Positions 27,706 to 36,865 of a stretch of 64,000 bases of DNA are shown here, one piece after another. The position numbers were made by a program, and so were the translations under genes. Positions within the stretch are counted from its first letter, which is position 1. The number at the start of each line of letters is the position of its first letter. The stretch is from Clostridium carboxidivorans P7 (GTDB lineage: Bacteria; Bacillota; Clostridia; Clostridiales; Clostridiaceae), in contig NZ_CP011803.1 of NCBI RefSeq assembly GCF_001038625.1, positions 3,472,001 to 3,536,000 of the forward strand. The letters run 5' to 3'. The notes beneath the pieces were generated by a model. It was not told the DNA's origin. It saw only the letters and a program-made list of their open reading frames with translations, and did not search any database.

Positions 27706-28501
27706 TTTCATGCAAAATGCCTTAATAGCATCTGTATTTATTTCTATACTATGTCCAACAATAGGTGTTTTTTTAGTTTTAAAAAGATATTCCATGATGG
27801 GTGATGCTTTGTCTCACGCCTCACTAGCAGGAGTGGCTGTTGGATTAGTATTTGGGTATAACCCAATATTGTCAGCTTTTATTTTCACATCATTTTTTGG
27901 TGTTGTTATAGAGTTTTTGAGAGATTATTATAAAAAATATGCTGAGGTTATACTTGTAATTGTTATGACTCTTGGAATAGGTATAGCCATTACTTTAATA
28001 AGCATGGGTAAAACTAATGCAAATGTAAACTCTTACTTGTTTGGAAGCATCCTAACTGTAAGCAGCACTGAACTTTATACTGTTTTTATTCTTAGTATAA
28101 TATCTGTTATAATATTATGTGTATTCTTTAATCAATTGCTTTATATAACCTTTGATGAAGATGGTGCAAAGATTATGGGTGTAAAAGTTAAGCTTTTAAA
28201 CTACGTTTTTGCATTATTAGTTGGTGCTACTGTTTCCGTTTCTATAAGAATAATGGGAATACTTGTAATATCATCAATGATAGCAATGCCTGTTGCTGCA
28301 GCACTCCAACTTCATAAAGGATTTAAAGTAACTCTTATATTTTCTATAATATTTGGATTTATAGATGTTATTATAGGTTTAATATTGTCCTATTATATAG
28401 ATAGTGCTCCTGGAGGCACTATAGCTCTTACTTCTGTAGCTTTAATGCTTGTAATAATAATTATCAGGAGATTAACAAAAACTAACTTAAATTATGCTTA
28501 A
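27692..28501 (+). CDS. Metal ABC transporter permease (ZnuB/AdcB-like)
   Basis: The 269-residue protein has about eight transmembrane helices and the ABC-3 family signature. Recognisable blocks are GVFLVLKRYSMMGDALSHASLAG near the N-terminus, the cytoplasmic YITFDEDGAKIMGVKV loop that contacts the ATPase, and ISSMIAMPVAAALQL. It would import Zn(II) or Mn(II) with the upstream ATPase. TTGGAGG precedes ATG 27692. Confidence 0.9.
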   Translation: MLHYSFMQNALIASVFISILCPTIGVFLVLKRYSMMGDALSHASLAGVAVGLVFGYNPILSAFIFTSFFGVVIEFLRDYYKKYAEVILVIVMTLGIGIAITLISMGKTNANVNSYLFGSILTVSSTELYTVFILSIISVIILCVFFNQLLYITFDEDGAKIMGVKVKLLNYVFALLVGATVSVSIRIMGILVISSMIAMPVAAALQLHKGFKVTLIFSIIFGFIDVIIGLILSYYIDSAPGGTIALTSVALMLVIIIIRRLTKTNLNYA

Positions 28502-28536
28502 CTTTTTGAAAAAACATTTTAGGAGATTTCTACGTT

Positions 28537-29193
28537 ATGTGTATATTAAAATTTTCAAATGTATCCTTTAAAGATGATAACAAATATATTTTGAAAAACA
28601 TATCTTTAAGTATAAATGAAGGAGACTTTGTATCAATTGTTGGTCCTTCTGGAAGTGGTAAAAGTACTTTTTTAAAACTATGTTCCAGTCTCATAAGTCC
28701 CGACGAAGGAGACATACTTTTTAAAAACAAGAATTTCAAAGAATATGATGCTGTAAATTTAAGAAAAAAAGTATCTTATTGCTTTCAAATACCTTATCTT
28801 TTTGATCATACTGTAGAAGATAATCTTAAATTTCCTTACGTATTGCGTAATAAAACTTTTGATATAAGCAGAGTTAAGGAACTTTTTAATATTTTCAATA
28901 TGGATATTAGCTTTATAAAAAAGGAAGTAAACAATTTATCTGGTGGTGAGAAACAAAGAATTGCTCTTATTAGAAATCTGTTATTTGAACCTGATATATT
29001 GCTTTTAGATGAGGTCACTTCTGCTCTTGATAAAGATAATACATTAATTGTGGAAAACGTAATAAAACTAATGAATAAACGTGGTATAACTATACTATGG
29101 GTAACTCACAATGAAGCTCAAAGTAGAAAATATGCTAATAAACTAATAACTATCGAAAGTGGTTTACTAAAGAATTTGGAGGTATTGAAATGA
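28537..29193 (+). CDS. fetA: FetA-like ABC transporter ATP-binding protein
   Basis: The 218-residue ATPase has Walker A GPSGSGKST, signature LSGGEKQRIALIRNLL, Walker B LLLDEVTSALD and WVTHNEAQ. It precedes a FetB-type permease with an ATGA overlap, the arrangement of the FetAB system, which in Escherichia coli is linked to iron export and peroxide resistance. It follows the ZnuB-like gene by 35 bases on the same strand. Confidence 0.82.
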   Translation: MCILKFSNVSFKDDNKYILKNISLSINEGDFVSIVGPSGSGKSTFLKLCSSLISPDEGDILFKNKNFKEYDAVNLRKKVSYCFQIPYLFDHTVEDNLKFPYVLRNKTFDISRVKELFNIFNMDISFIKKEVNNLSGGEKQRIALIRNLLFEPDILLLDEVTSALDKDNTLIVENVIKLMNKRGITILWVTHNEAQSRKYANKLITIESGLLKNLEVLK

Positions 29194-29972
29194 ACTCAGC
29201 AAATTCAATGAATTTATCTTCTCTTCTTATGGCATCTTCTTTAGTTTTAATATCACTGTTTTTTTCCTACTACCAAAAATTAAAATTAGAGAAAGAAATT
29301 ATAATTGGAGTTGTTCGTGCTGTAATTCAACTTGTAATTATTGGATACATACTAGATTTTATTTTTGGACTTAAAAATCCTCTATTCACAACTTTTTTAA
29401 TTATGTTTATGATTTTTAATGCAGCTGTCAACGCATCGAAACGTGGAAAATCCATAAAAGGTTCATTATTAATTTCCTTTATTTCTATAGCATGCGGTAC
29501 GACTTTAACTCTTATAGTTTTAATTTTCGCCAAAGCAATTAAATATGAGCCTTTTCAAATAATACCTGTAGGTGGAATGGTTATAAGTAATGCCATGGTT
29601 GCTATTGGACTATGTTATAAACAAATGGTTTCAGATTTTCAAGTTAAAAGACAGGAAGTAGAAACAAAACTTGCACTTGGTGCAGATATTTTTCTTTCCT
29701 CTAAGGAAATTATAAGGAATTCTATAAAAACAGGTATTCTTCCAACTATAGATTCAATGAAAACTTTAGGAATTGTATCTCTTCCTGGTATGATGACTGG
29801 TTTAATACTAGCAGGAACCTCTCCCATTCAGGCCATAAAATTTCAAATAATGGTTACATTTATGTTGTCATCCGCTACTACAATTGCTGCTTTTATTTGC
29901 TGCTATCTATCCTATAAAAAGTTTTTCAATGATAGAAAACAACTTATTTTTGAAAAAATAAATAGAGTATAG
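29190..29972 (+). CDS. fetB: FetB-like ABC transporter permease
   Basis: The 260-residue protein has about seven transmembrane helices and FetB family blocks: VVRAVIQLVIIGYIL, NAAVNASKRGKSIKG, ALGADIFLSSKEIIRNSIK and GIVSLPGMMTGLILAG. Known relatives export iron; a substrate other than iron cannot be excluded. It ends the four-gene operon. Confidence 0.88.
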   Translation: MNSANSMNLSSLLMASSLVLISLFFSYYQKLKLEKEIIIGVVRAVIQLVIIGYILDFIFGLKNPLFTTFLIMFMIFNAAVNASKRGKSIKGSLLISFISIACGTTLTLIVLIFAKAIKYEPFQIIPVGGMVISNAMVAIGLCYKQMVSDFQVKRQEVETKLALGADIFLSSKEIIRNSIKTGILPTIDSMKTLGIVSLPGMMTGLILAGTSPIQAIKFQIMVTFMLSSATTIAAFICCYLSYKKFFNDRKQLIFEKINRV

Positions 29973-29991
29973 GTGCAACCTCTATACTCTA
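29963..29991 (+). terminator. Hairpin at the end of fetB
   Basis: TAGAGTATAG pairs with CTATACTCTA and overlaps the fetB stop codon. It is followed by AATTCTAATTTCT rather than a clean T-run. It sits between convergent fetB and cobO and may serve both. Confidence 0.6.
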
Positions 29992-30016
29992 AATTCTAAT
30001 TTCTAGTATTTATACA

Positions 30017-30532
30017 CTAACTCTCAATACCTACTCTTGCTTGAACTCCTTGGTTATAGTAATGCTTTATTTCTTTCATTTCTGTTACTAAATCTGCTTT
30101 TTCAATAAGTTTTTCATTTGCATATCTACCTGTAAGTATTACTTCTACGTTTTCTTTTCTACTGTCCAACATTTCTATAACTTCTTCTACAGGGAAAAGC
30201 TCATAAAATATGGCAATATTTATTTCATCTAAAACTACTACATCATACTCTCCTGAAGTTAAAACTTCCTTTGCTCTTTCTAAGCCTTTTCTAGCTTCTG
30301 CTATATCTGCTTTAGTTGGCTTATTGAATATAAAATGGTTTCCCCCAAACTGTTCTAATTTAAAAGTAGGTAAATACTTTACAGCATTTAACTCACTATA
30401 TTTCATTCCTTTAGTAAATTGTCCAAAGAAAACCTTCTTGCCAGCACAAACTGCTCTAAGTGATAATCCCAAAGCTGCAGTAGTTTTTCCTTTTCCATTG
30501 CCTGTATACATTTGAATGTATCCTTTATCCAT
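30017..30532 (-). CDS. cobO: Cob(I)yrinic acid a,c-diamide adenosyltransferase
   Basis: The 171-residue BtuR/CobO-type enzyme attaches the adenosyl group of ATP to Co(I) corrinoid. The P-loop is TGNGKGKTTAALG (residues 11-23), followed by VFFGQFTKG and the Walker B-like VVLDEINIAI; GRYANEKLIEKADLVTEM closes the domain. It is the last gene of the cobalamin array, 40 bases behind pduX. Confidence 0.95.
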   Translation of the reverse strand: MDKGYIQMYTGNGKGKTTAALGLSLRAVCAGKKVFFGQFTKGMKYSELNAVKYLPTFKLEQFGGNHFIFNKPTKADIAEARKGLERAKEVLTSGEYDVVVLDEINIAIFYELFPVEEVIEMLDSRKENVEVILTGRYANEKLIEKADLVTEMKEIKHYYNQGVQARVGIES

Positions 30533-30572
30533 GATAAATACCTTCTTCCTTATATATAATAAAAATAATTTT

Positions 30573-31406
30573 CTAAAATATCTTATCTAAAGTTTGCACT
30601 GGATATATTTTATAGCCATTTAGTTTTTTAGCAAATCTTACAGCATAATCAAACTTGTCATCATCTTCGTATATTATACCCAACACATTTCCACTGTGAG
30701 CTCCAATTATTCCAAGACCACATGTTTCATTCTTTATATTTATAACATCTTTTATCCAATCATAATAAAGCCTTTTTTGATTTCTAATAATACTTTCTGT
30801 AGATACATAGGATAGCTTTTCTAAGCTTTTTTCCTGTACAGCTTCTTTTAAAACTTCAAATAAATCATCTGCATTACTTAAATCAGGTAACTTTTTACTA
30901 TTAAATTCAACTGTATCTACTATGTTTTCTCCTTCAAAAGCAAGCACATTATATTTAAAATATGGACCTATTTTTTCTTTATAATGACCTTTCTTATAGT
31001 CAAAAAGAGTGGCTTCATTAAAAATTATACTATCTGTAGGTTCTATTTTTATACACTGGTCTATAAGCTCCTGTTCGTTAAATTCTTTTTTAAACATTTT
31101 TAATAAACAGGAATATACTCCACATAAATCCGCAGTACTACTTGCCATACCCTTGCCATAAGGTATATGAGAACATATTTCTATATCTAAATTATCTACA
31201 TAATTCTTATAATCCCACTTAGTTAAAATGTTATCCAAAAATTTAGCTGCTTTTTGCCATTTAAATTTATTACTAGGGCTTGTACTTTCTAATACTTTAA
31301 CATTAGTATAAACATTAACTGGACAAGACAGCAAAACATCCCTATTATGTACCCTACCTTGAAGCACTTCTCCAAAACTCCCTGGGTATTTTGTTGTAAA
31401 CTCCAT
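30573..31406 (-). CDS. pduX: GHMP-family L-threonine kinase (PduX-like)
   Basis: The 277-residue GHMP kinase has the ATP-binding motif IPYGKGMASSTADL (about 92-105) and an N-terminal YPGSFGEVLQGR typical of PduX. PduX makes L-threonine phosphate, which CobD (48653) decarboxylates to aminopropanol phosphate for the nucleotide loop. The context fully supports this. The start is ATG 31406 with AAAGGGTG upstream. Confidence 0.88.
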   Translation of the reverse strand: MEFTTKYPGSFGEVLQGRVHNRDVLLSCPVNVYTNVKVLESTSPSNKFKWQKAAKFLDNILTKWDYKNYVDNLDIEICSHIPYGKGMASSTADLCGVYSCLLKMFKKEFNEQELIDQCIKIEPTDSIIFNEATLFDYKKGHYKEKIGPYFKYNVLAFEGENIVDTVEFNSKKLPDLSNADDLFEVLKEAVQEKSLEKLSYVSTESIIRNQKRLYYDWIKDVINIKNETCGLGIIGAHSGNVLGIIYEDDDKFDYAVRFAKKLNGYKIYPVQTLDKIF

Positions 31407-31418
31407 AAAATACACCCT

Positions 31419-32204
31419 TTACATTTTAGTTTTTGTTGATTTAAGTTTTTCTACAATATATTGTACTAAATTTTCCTCATTATAAAAAATAGTTTTATAA
31501 TTTCTTGTATTCCTCTCTATTATAAAAGCATATATATCATTATCTACACATGCTTTTATTTTTTCTTCTGTTCCGCCTTGAATACCACTATCTTTTAATA
31601 TCATAGCTTTTGCTTCATATTCTTTTATAAAGGCACAATTTAAATTATAGCTTATAGGTCCTTTTATAGCTATTATATCATCAATTTTTACACCTTTACT
31701 TAAACATTCATTCATAACTTTTATAGAAGGCAATACTCTATGAACTATTCTATTTTCTACACCTAAAGATAATATCTTATCTAAATTTCTGCTTCCACTG
31801 GTATTAAGTACAGTTCCTTTTATATACTTTAACTTATCATAAAGCCCTTCATAATTTTCTACTTCTATAACTTTTTCATGGTCTTTAAATTTATCTACGC
31901 AGGATGCTCTTTCATATCTTACATATTCTATATTTAACTCACTGCAAGCTTTAATAGCATTATCAGTAATTTCTACTGCATAAGGGTGTGAAGCATCTAC
32001 AAGTATCCTTATACCCTTTTCTTTAAACAATTCCTTTAATCCTTCTAAGTTTAAAGGTTTTGTATTTAAATATGCATACTTATAGTTTTGCAATAATTCT
32101 CCACCATATTCAGTAGCAGTAGATATTAAAATATCTTCAGTAAATTTATTTAAAAGAGATAGTATGCTTTTGCCCTCTGAAGTTCCAAGAATTAAACCTA
32201 TCAT
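31419..32204 (-). CDS. cbiJ: Cobalt-precorrin-6A reductase
   Basis: The 261-residue CbiJ/CobK enzyme reduces cobalt-precorrin-6A. It opens MIGLILGTSEGKSILSLL, has VDASHPYAVEITDNAI (the family hallmark), then NTSGSRNLDKIL, HRVLPS and MILKDSGIQGGTEEKI. The start is ATG 32204, nine bases after GGAG. It sits 12 bases before pduX. Confidence 0.93.
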   Translation of the reverse strand: MIGLILGTSEGKSILSLLNKFTEDILISTATEYGGELLQNYKYAYLNTKPLNLEGLKELFKEKGIRILVDASHPYAVEITDNAIKACSELNIEYVRYERASCVDKFKDHEKVIEVENYEGLYDKLKYIKGTVLNTSGSRNLDKILSLGVENRIVHRVLPSIKVMNECLSKGVKIDDIIAIKGPISYNLNCAFIKEYEAKAMILKDSGIQGGTEEKIKACVDNDIYAFIIERNTRNYKTIFYNEENLVQYIVEKLKSTKTKM

Positions 32205-32243
32205 ATTAAAAATCTCCAATCTTTAAAGTATATAAGAAATACC

Positions 32244-33041
32244 CTATTTACTTAATAATGGATTACCCTTTATAGAATCTTTAATATGTTCCACATATAT
32301 ATCTTGAAAAGCTTTATTTTCACCTAATCCATGTAGATACACATTAACCTTAAACCCTTCTTCTTCTAATTGGGTTTTCCAGGAATCTTCTTCCCCTGCC
32401 ATATCATTAATAGCATGGTCTCCTGCTACCAACATAAAAGGCATTAATGTAACCTCTTGTATATTATCCTGTTTCATCTTTGGAATCAAATTTTCTAAAG
32501 TAGGATATCCTTCTACTGTTCCTACATATACACTATCTAATCCTTCATCCTCTAGTATACACTGAAGTAATGCATAACTAGCATTAGCTGGATGGACAGA
32601 ACCATGTCCCATAAGCATTACTCCTTGATAACTATTCATAGCAGGAAGCTGATTTTTTAGTGCATTTACTGCTATCTTATAATCACTTTCTCTATATAAA
32701 ATGGGTCTTCCTAAAACCAACTTAGAAAAGGTATCTTTATATTTGTTTACTCCATTTGCTATCTTATCATATTCATCCCCAGGCATAATGTGTAATGGCT
32801 GAACATAAACCTCATCAAAACCATCAGCATTCATTTTTTCTAAGGCTTCCTCCACAGTATCTATGAAAAGTCTTTTTTCTTCTTTTAACTTTTTAATTAT
32901 CATATAAGAAGTAAATGCTCTTCTTACTTCATATTCTGGAAAACATTCTTTTATTCTGTTTTCTGTACTTTCAATACAAAGTTCAAAAGCTTGTGGAATA
33001 CTTGTTCCAAAACTTGCTACCAATATACCCTTTTTTCCCAT
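32244..33041 (-). CDS. cbiK: Sirohydrochlorin cobaltochelatase
   Basis: The 265-residue CbiK-type chelatase inserts Co(II) into sirohydrochlorin, the entry of the anaerobic (early cobalt) pathway. It opens KKGILVASFGTSIPQAFE; the metal-binding histidines are in LMGHGSVHPAN and PFMLVAGDHAINDMAG. There is no signal peptide, so it is cytosolic. Its presence marks the pathway as oxygen-independent. Confidence 0.95.
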   Translation of the reverse strand: MGKKGILVASFGTSIPQAFELCIESTENRIKECFPEYEVRRAFTSYMIIKKLKEEKRLFIDTVEEALEKMNADGFDEVYVQPLHIMPGDEYDKIANGVNKYKDTFSKLVLGRPILYRESDYKIAVNALKNQLPAMNSYQGVMLMGHGSVHPANASYALLQCILEDEGLDSVYVGTVEGYPTLENLIPKMKQDNIQEVTLMPFMLVAGDHAINDMAGEEDSWKTQLEEEGFKVNVYLHGLGENKAFQDIYVEHIKDSIKGNPLLSK

Positions 33042-33068
33042 GTCAAATTCTCCATTCTTAATTATTAA

Positions 33069-33785
33069 TTAAACACTGTATCCTCTAGGAGTTACAAATT
33101 TATTATCCTTTATATAACTTTTAGTATTGCCTATTATTACGATTGAAAACATATCTACATTAGCATCATCAAAAGAATCTATTGTAAATAATGTTTTTTC
33201 TTCACCATCTCTTAACGCATTTTTAACTACAGCAACTGGGGTATTTCCTGATCTGTATTTTTTTATTAATTCCATACACTCCTTTAAATAAAGAGGCCTT
33301 CCATTACTCTTAGGATTATATAAGGAAATAATAAAATCTCCTTGTGCTGCTAATTCAACTCTCTTTTTTATAAGATCATAAGGTGTCATAAGATCACTTA
33401 AGCTTATATTGCAGTTATCATGCATAAGTGGTGCTCCTACCACTGAAGCTGCTGCTGAAGATGCTGTAACTCCAGGCACTATTTCTACATCTTCATCCTT
33501 TTTCATCTCTAATATAAGTCCTGCCATTCCATAAATTCCAGCATCTCCTGTACTTACTATAGAAACCACCTTATCCTTTGACAATTCAAGTGCCTTTTTA
33601 CATCTTTCTACTTCACCGCGCATCCCTGTAGAAAATACAACCTTATCCTTTATAATAGGTTTTATAAATTCTATGTATTTAGTATATCCTACTATAATAT
33701 CGCTCTCTTCTAGTGCTTTTACTGATTTAACAGTCATATAATCCAATCCACCTGGTCCAATTCCTACAACATAAAGTTTTCCCAT
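33069..33785 (-). CDS. cbiH: Cobalt-precorrin-3B C17-methyltransferase
   Basis: The 238-residue enzyme has the tetrapyrrole methylase fold. It opens GKLYVVGIGPGGLDYMT, then TGDAGIYGMAGL, EIVPGVTASSAAASVVGAPL with HDNCNISLSDLMTPYD, and SLYNPKSNGR, the CbiH/CobJ pattern. It methylates C17 and contracts the ring. The start ATG 33785 lies just past the cbiG stop codon; an upstream frame of 13 codons overlaps cbiG. GGAAGG is 12 bases upstream, slightly long. Confidence 0.92.
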   Translation of the reverse strand: MGKLYVVGIGPGGLDYMTVKSVKALEESDIIVGYTKYIEFIKPIIKDKVVFSTGMRGEVERCKKALELSKDKVVSIVSTGDAGIYGMAGLILEMKKDEDVEIVPGVTASSAAASVVGAPLMHDNCNISLSDLMTPYDLIKKRVELAAQGDFIISLYNPKSNGRPLYLKECMELIKKYRSGNTPVAVVKNALRDGEEKTLFTIDSFDDANVDMFSIVIIGNTKSYIKDNKFVTPRGYSV

Positions 33786-33810
33786 ATGAACACACATCCT
33801 TCCACTAAGT

Positions 33811-34794
33811 TCAAATCTGACCAATACAAATAGTCATACCATTAGCTTTTATTTTTTCTGTAATTAGTTCTGCGCCCATTAATTCAACACATGGTTCACA
33901 TACAGCCCTAACCCCTATAGTTTTTTCTACAAAATCACTGCCTAGATATTTGTGATGTATTTTTCTTATTTCTTCTAAAGAAAATATTTTAAGTTCACAT
34001 TCCAAATATTCTTTTAATTTTAATATGGCCTTTTCATCTTTTTTAATTTCCACTGTAGCAACAGCCTTTACTGCTCTTTTATCTAAATTGTATTCTGCCA
34101 AAATATCATCTACGGAATCTCTCATTCTTTCTGGATCAAAATCCTTTCTACATCCTATTCCAAGTATAATATCTTTTCTTATAAGCCTTAACATATTTTT
34201 CTTATATATATCGGAGTTTTCTTTTAAATTATGGGTAACATAGACAACCCCTTCAGCTTCTTTTATATTGCTAGTATATCCTTTTGGCAAGGTTATGATA
34301 TTTTTCTTATCCAGAAAAGCCACTTGTTTTTTATCTACCAATAAAGCTGCAATCTTTTTAGCATCCTTAAGATCATCTATTACAAGTCCATAATTTTTTG
34401 CAATTATATCTGGTGCAGTAACTCCCATATTATCAGTAGCAGTTGTTATAACAGGAATGCTTTTAAGTATATTTGCCACCTTTAAAGTTAATTCATTAGC
34501 TCCTCCTAGATGTCCGCTGAGTAAGCTTATAACAAACTTAGAGCTGCTGTCTATAACTAATATTGCTGGATCTTTATCCTTACTCTCCAGATAATTTGCT
34601 ATGGCTCTTACTGCTATTCCTGTAGAACTTACAAATATTATTGCCTTATACTCTTTAATAATCTTTTCAGTTAAAACCTTTATACCACTTTTCTTTACAC
34701 TTTCTCTGGAATACAGGTCTATATCTAAACATTCTTTAAGTTTTTCTGCAATAATATCTCCTTGTTCAGTTACACTAATTACTGCTATCTTCAT
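33811..34794 (-). CDS. cbiG: Cobalt-precorrin-5A hydrolase
   Basis: The 327-residue CbiG opens the delta-lactone and releases acetaldehyde. It has an N-terminal domain (KIAVISVTEQGD, FVSSTGIAVRAIANYLESKD, LLSGHLGGANELTLKVA) and a C-terminal domain (ILGIGCRKDFDPERM, KAVATVEIKKDEKAIL). Both halves are intact. The start ATG 34794 overlaps the end of cbiF by 20 bases, with AGAAAGGG as ribosome site. Confidence 0.94.
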   Translation of the reverse strand: MKIAVISVTEQGDIIAEKLKECLDIDLYSRESVKKSGIKVLTEKIIKEYKAIIFVSSTGIAVRAIANYLESKDKDPAILVIDSSSKFVISLLSGHLGGANELTLKVANILKSIPVITTATDNMGVTAPDIIAKNYGLVIDDLKDAKKIAALLVDKKQVAFLDKKNIITLPKGYTSNIKEAEGVVYVTHNLKENSDIYKKNMLRLIRKDIILGIGCRKDFDPERMRDSVDDILAEYNLDKRAVKAVATVEIKKDEKAILKLKEYLECELKIFSLEEIRKIHHKYLGSDFVEKTIGVRAVCEPCVELMGAELITEKIKANGMTICIGQI

Positions 34795-35551
34795 CTTTTC
34801 CCTTTCTGAACATATGTGAAAAACCTTCATCATATAAAAGGCTCTTATTGTATTCACAGTCTATAAAGTCACCTACAAGTATTTGAGCTGTTTTTGTTAT
34901 ATTCTCTTTTTTAACCTTTTCAGCTATATCATCTAAAGTTCCTATAACACATTTTTGATCTTCCCAAGTAGCTCTTTGAATTACAGCTATAGGCACATTT
35001 CTTCCATATCCTTTTTTAAGCTTTTCTACTACTTTATCTATCATACTTACAGAAAGAAATAGTGCCATAGAAGCACCTATAGATGCTAATCTTTCTAAAC
35101 TTTCTTTTTCTGGTACTGGAGTTCTTCCTTCTACTCTAGTTAGTATAACAGTTTGACTTACATTTGGAAGAGTAAACTCTTTTTTTATGGCAGATGCAGC
35201 TGCTGTAAATGAACTTACTCCTGGAACTACTTCATAAGGTATATTAAATTTTTCAAGCTCATCCATTTGCTCTTTTATTGCACCATATATAGCTGGATCT
35301 CCAGTATGAAGTCTAACTATTTTTTTGTTTTCTTTATAAGCTTTCTTCATTACATCTATAACTTCATTTAATGTCATTGATGCTGAATTGTGTATTTCTA
35401 CACCTTCCTTACAATTTTTAAAGTGCTCCTTGCTTACTAATGAACCTGCATATATTATTACATCAGCCTCCATTAATATATTTCTTCCTTTAACAGTTAT
35501 TAAATCTGGATCTCCTGGTCCTGCTCCTATAAAATATACTACATTTTCCAT
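34775..35551 (-). CDS. cbiF: Cobalt-precorrin-4 C11-methyltransferase
   Basis: The 258-residue tetrapyrrole methylase reads VVYFIGAGPGDPDLITVKG, YAGSLVSKEHF, LHTGDPAIYGAIKEQM, VVPGVSSFTAAASAI and TVILTRVEGRTPVPE, the CbiF/CobM signature. It uses SAM to methylate C11. It overlaps cbiG and follows cbiL by 19 bases. Confidence 0.95.
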   Translation of the reverse strand: MENVVYFIGAGPGDPDLITVKGRNILMEADVIIYAGSLVSKEHFKNCKEGVEIHNSASMTLNEVIDVMKKAYKENKKIVRLHTGDPAIYGAIKEQMDELEKFNIPYEVVPGVSSFTAAASAIKKEFTLPNVSQTVILTRVEGRTPVPEKESLERLASIGASMALFLSVSMIDKVVEKLKKGYGRNVPIAVIQRATWEDQKCVIGTLDDIAEKVKKENITKTAQILVGDFIDCEYNKSLLYDEGFSHMFRKGKDEDSSN

Positions 35552-35570
35552 AATCAGTCTCCCCTTTTCT

Positions 35571-36257
35571 TTAGTCTCTTTGAGCTATTATAAGTGACAT
35601 ATAATCCTTATTTTTTAATATTTCTTCTCTATTTCTGAATACTTCTTGACCTTCCCTATATGCTCTCTTTACAAAAACATATTTGAAACCCTTTTTATCT
35701 AAGACATCTAATACTTTTTCTTCAACCCTATAAACCTTCATTATTACTACAAATTTTTCATCAGTAATTTTGTCTACTTGACTTGCTGGAAGTATTAAAA
35801 CTCTTTCATCACCTATAACTATAGGCTCCCCTGCAATACTTGCTCCAGCACAAAATGAAGTTATTCCAGGTACTGTTTCTGTATTATATCCATGATCTTT
35901 TATATACTTTAAAAGATATATGTATGTACTATACACAAAAGGATCTCCTATTGTTAAAAAAGCAATATCCTTTCCTTCTTTTAATTTTTCCTCAATGGTT
36001 TTGAAAGCTTTGTGTATTTTTTCTTCTTGCTCTGCTCCTCCCATAGGAAAATGTTTTACCATTACCTCTTTATCTTCAGTAATGAAGTTTTTTGCAGTTT
36101 CTAGTGCAATACTATTTCCACCTTCCTTAGCAGATGGAGCTATTATAACATCACATTTTTTAATAACATTTACAGCTTTTAATGTTAAAAGTTCTTCTCC
36201 TCCTGGTCCTACTCCTACACCGTATAGAGTTCCTAATTTTGTAGCTTTACTTTCCAT
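35571..36257 (-). CDS. cbiL: Cobalt-precorrin-2 C20-methyltransferase
   Basis: The 228-residue enzyme has the CbiL/CobI pattern: GTLYGVGVGPGGEELLTLKA, LTIGDPFVYSTYIYLLKYI, ETVPGITSFCAGASIAGEPI and VIMKVYRVEEKVLDVL. It adds the C20 methyl group. Ribosome site AGGAGTG. It follows cbiT by 41 bases. Confidence 0.94.
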   Translation of the reverse strand: MESKATKLGTLYGVGVGPGGEELLTLKAVNVIKKCDVIIAPSAKEGGNSIALETAKNFITEDKEVMVKHFPMGGAEQEEKIHKAFKTIEEKLKEGKDIAFLTIGDPFVYSTYIYLLKYIKDHGYNTETVPGITSFCAGASIAGEPIVIGDERVLILPASQVDKITDEKFVVIMKVYRVEEKVLDVLDKKGFKYVFVKRAYREGQEVFRNREEILKNKDYMSLIIAQRD

Positions 36258-36298
36258 GCTTGTTACACTCCTATTTTTTATTTTTACTAAAAACCAAT

Positions 36299-36865
36299 CT
36301 ATTTTGTTTTTGTTCCTGTTAAAATGAATATGCTGTTATTTGAAAACATCATATAGCTCTTTCCCCTATTTTTATTTACAGAAATTTGCATACACTCAAC
36401 ATTATAATCTAAAGACTTTAAAGTATTCATAGCTTTATATAAGTTATCTATGGTAATAAAATTCAATACCATATTTTTTCCCTTTTTAAGCTTTAAATCA
36501 TAACTTTCAATGATTTTTTCTATACTTCCACCGCTGCCGCCTATAAATATAGCATCAAAAGGAGCTTGTATATCTTTTTCTACTCCCATTGCTTCTCCTT
36601 CTACTATATTCAAATTACCAGTTTTGAATTTTTCTTTATTTAATTTTATTACCTTAAGAGCTTCCTCATCCTTCTCTATAGCTGTTACTTCACCCTTCGG
36701 ACAAATTTTAGCAATTTGTATACTTACAGAACCTGTTCCTGCACCTATATCCAAAACTCTATAATCTTCTTCAAGCTCCAGCTTAGCAGTACTCAAAATT
36801 CTAACTTCTTCCTTAGTCATAGGGCAGTCCCCTCTTATGAATTCCTCATCCCTTATATAAATCAT
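36299..36865 (-). CDS. cbiT: Cobalt-precorrin-6B C15-methyltransferase (decarboxylating)
   Basis: The 188-residue CbiT has a class I Rossmann SAM fold. It opens YIRDEEFIRGDCPMTKEEVR, with SAM motif DIGAGTGSVSIQIA and FDAIFIGGSGG. It methylates C15 and decarboxylates the C12 acetate side chain. It is separate from cbiE, not fused as in CobL; the ATGA overlap with cbiE links their translation. Confidence 0.95.
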   Translation of the reverse strand: MIYIRDEEFIRGDCPMTKEEVRILSTAKLELEEDYRVLDIGAGTGSVSIQIAKICPKGEVTAIEKDEEALKVIKLNKEKFKTGNLNIVEGEAMGVEKDIQAPFDAIFIGGSGGSIEKIIESYDLKLKKGKNMVLNFITIDNLYKAMNTLKSLDYNVECMQISVNKNRGKSYMMFSNNSIFILTGTKTK

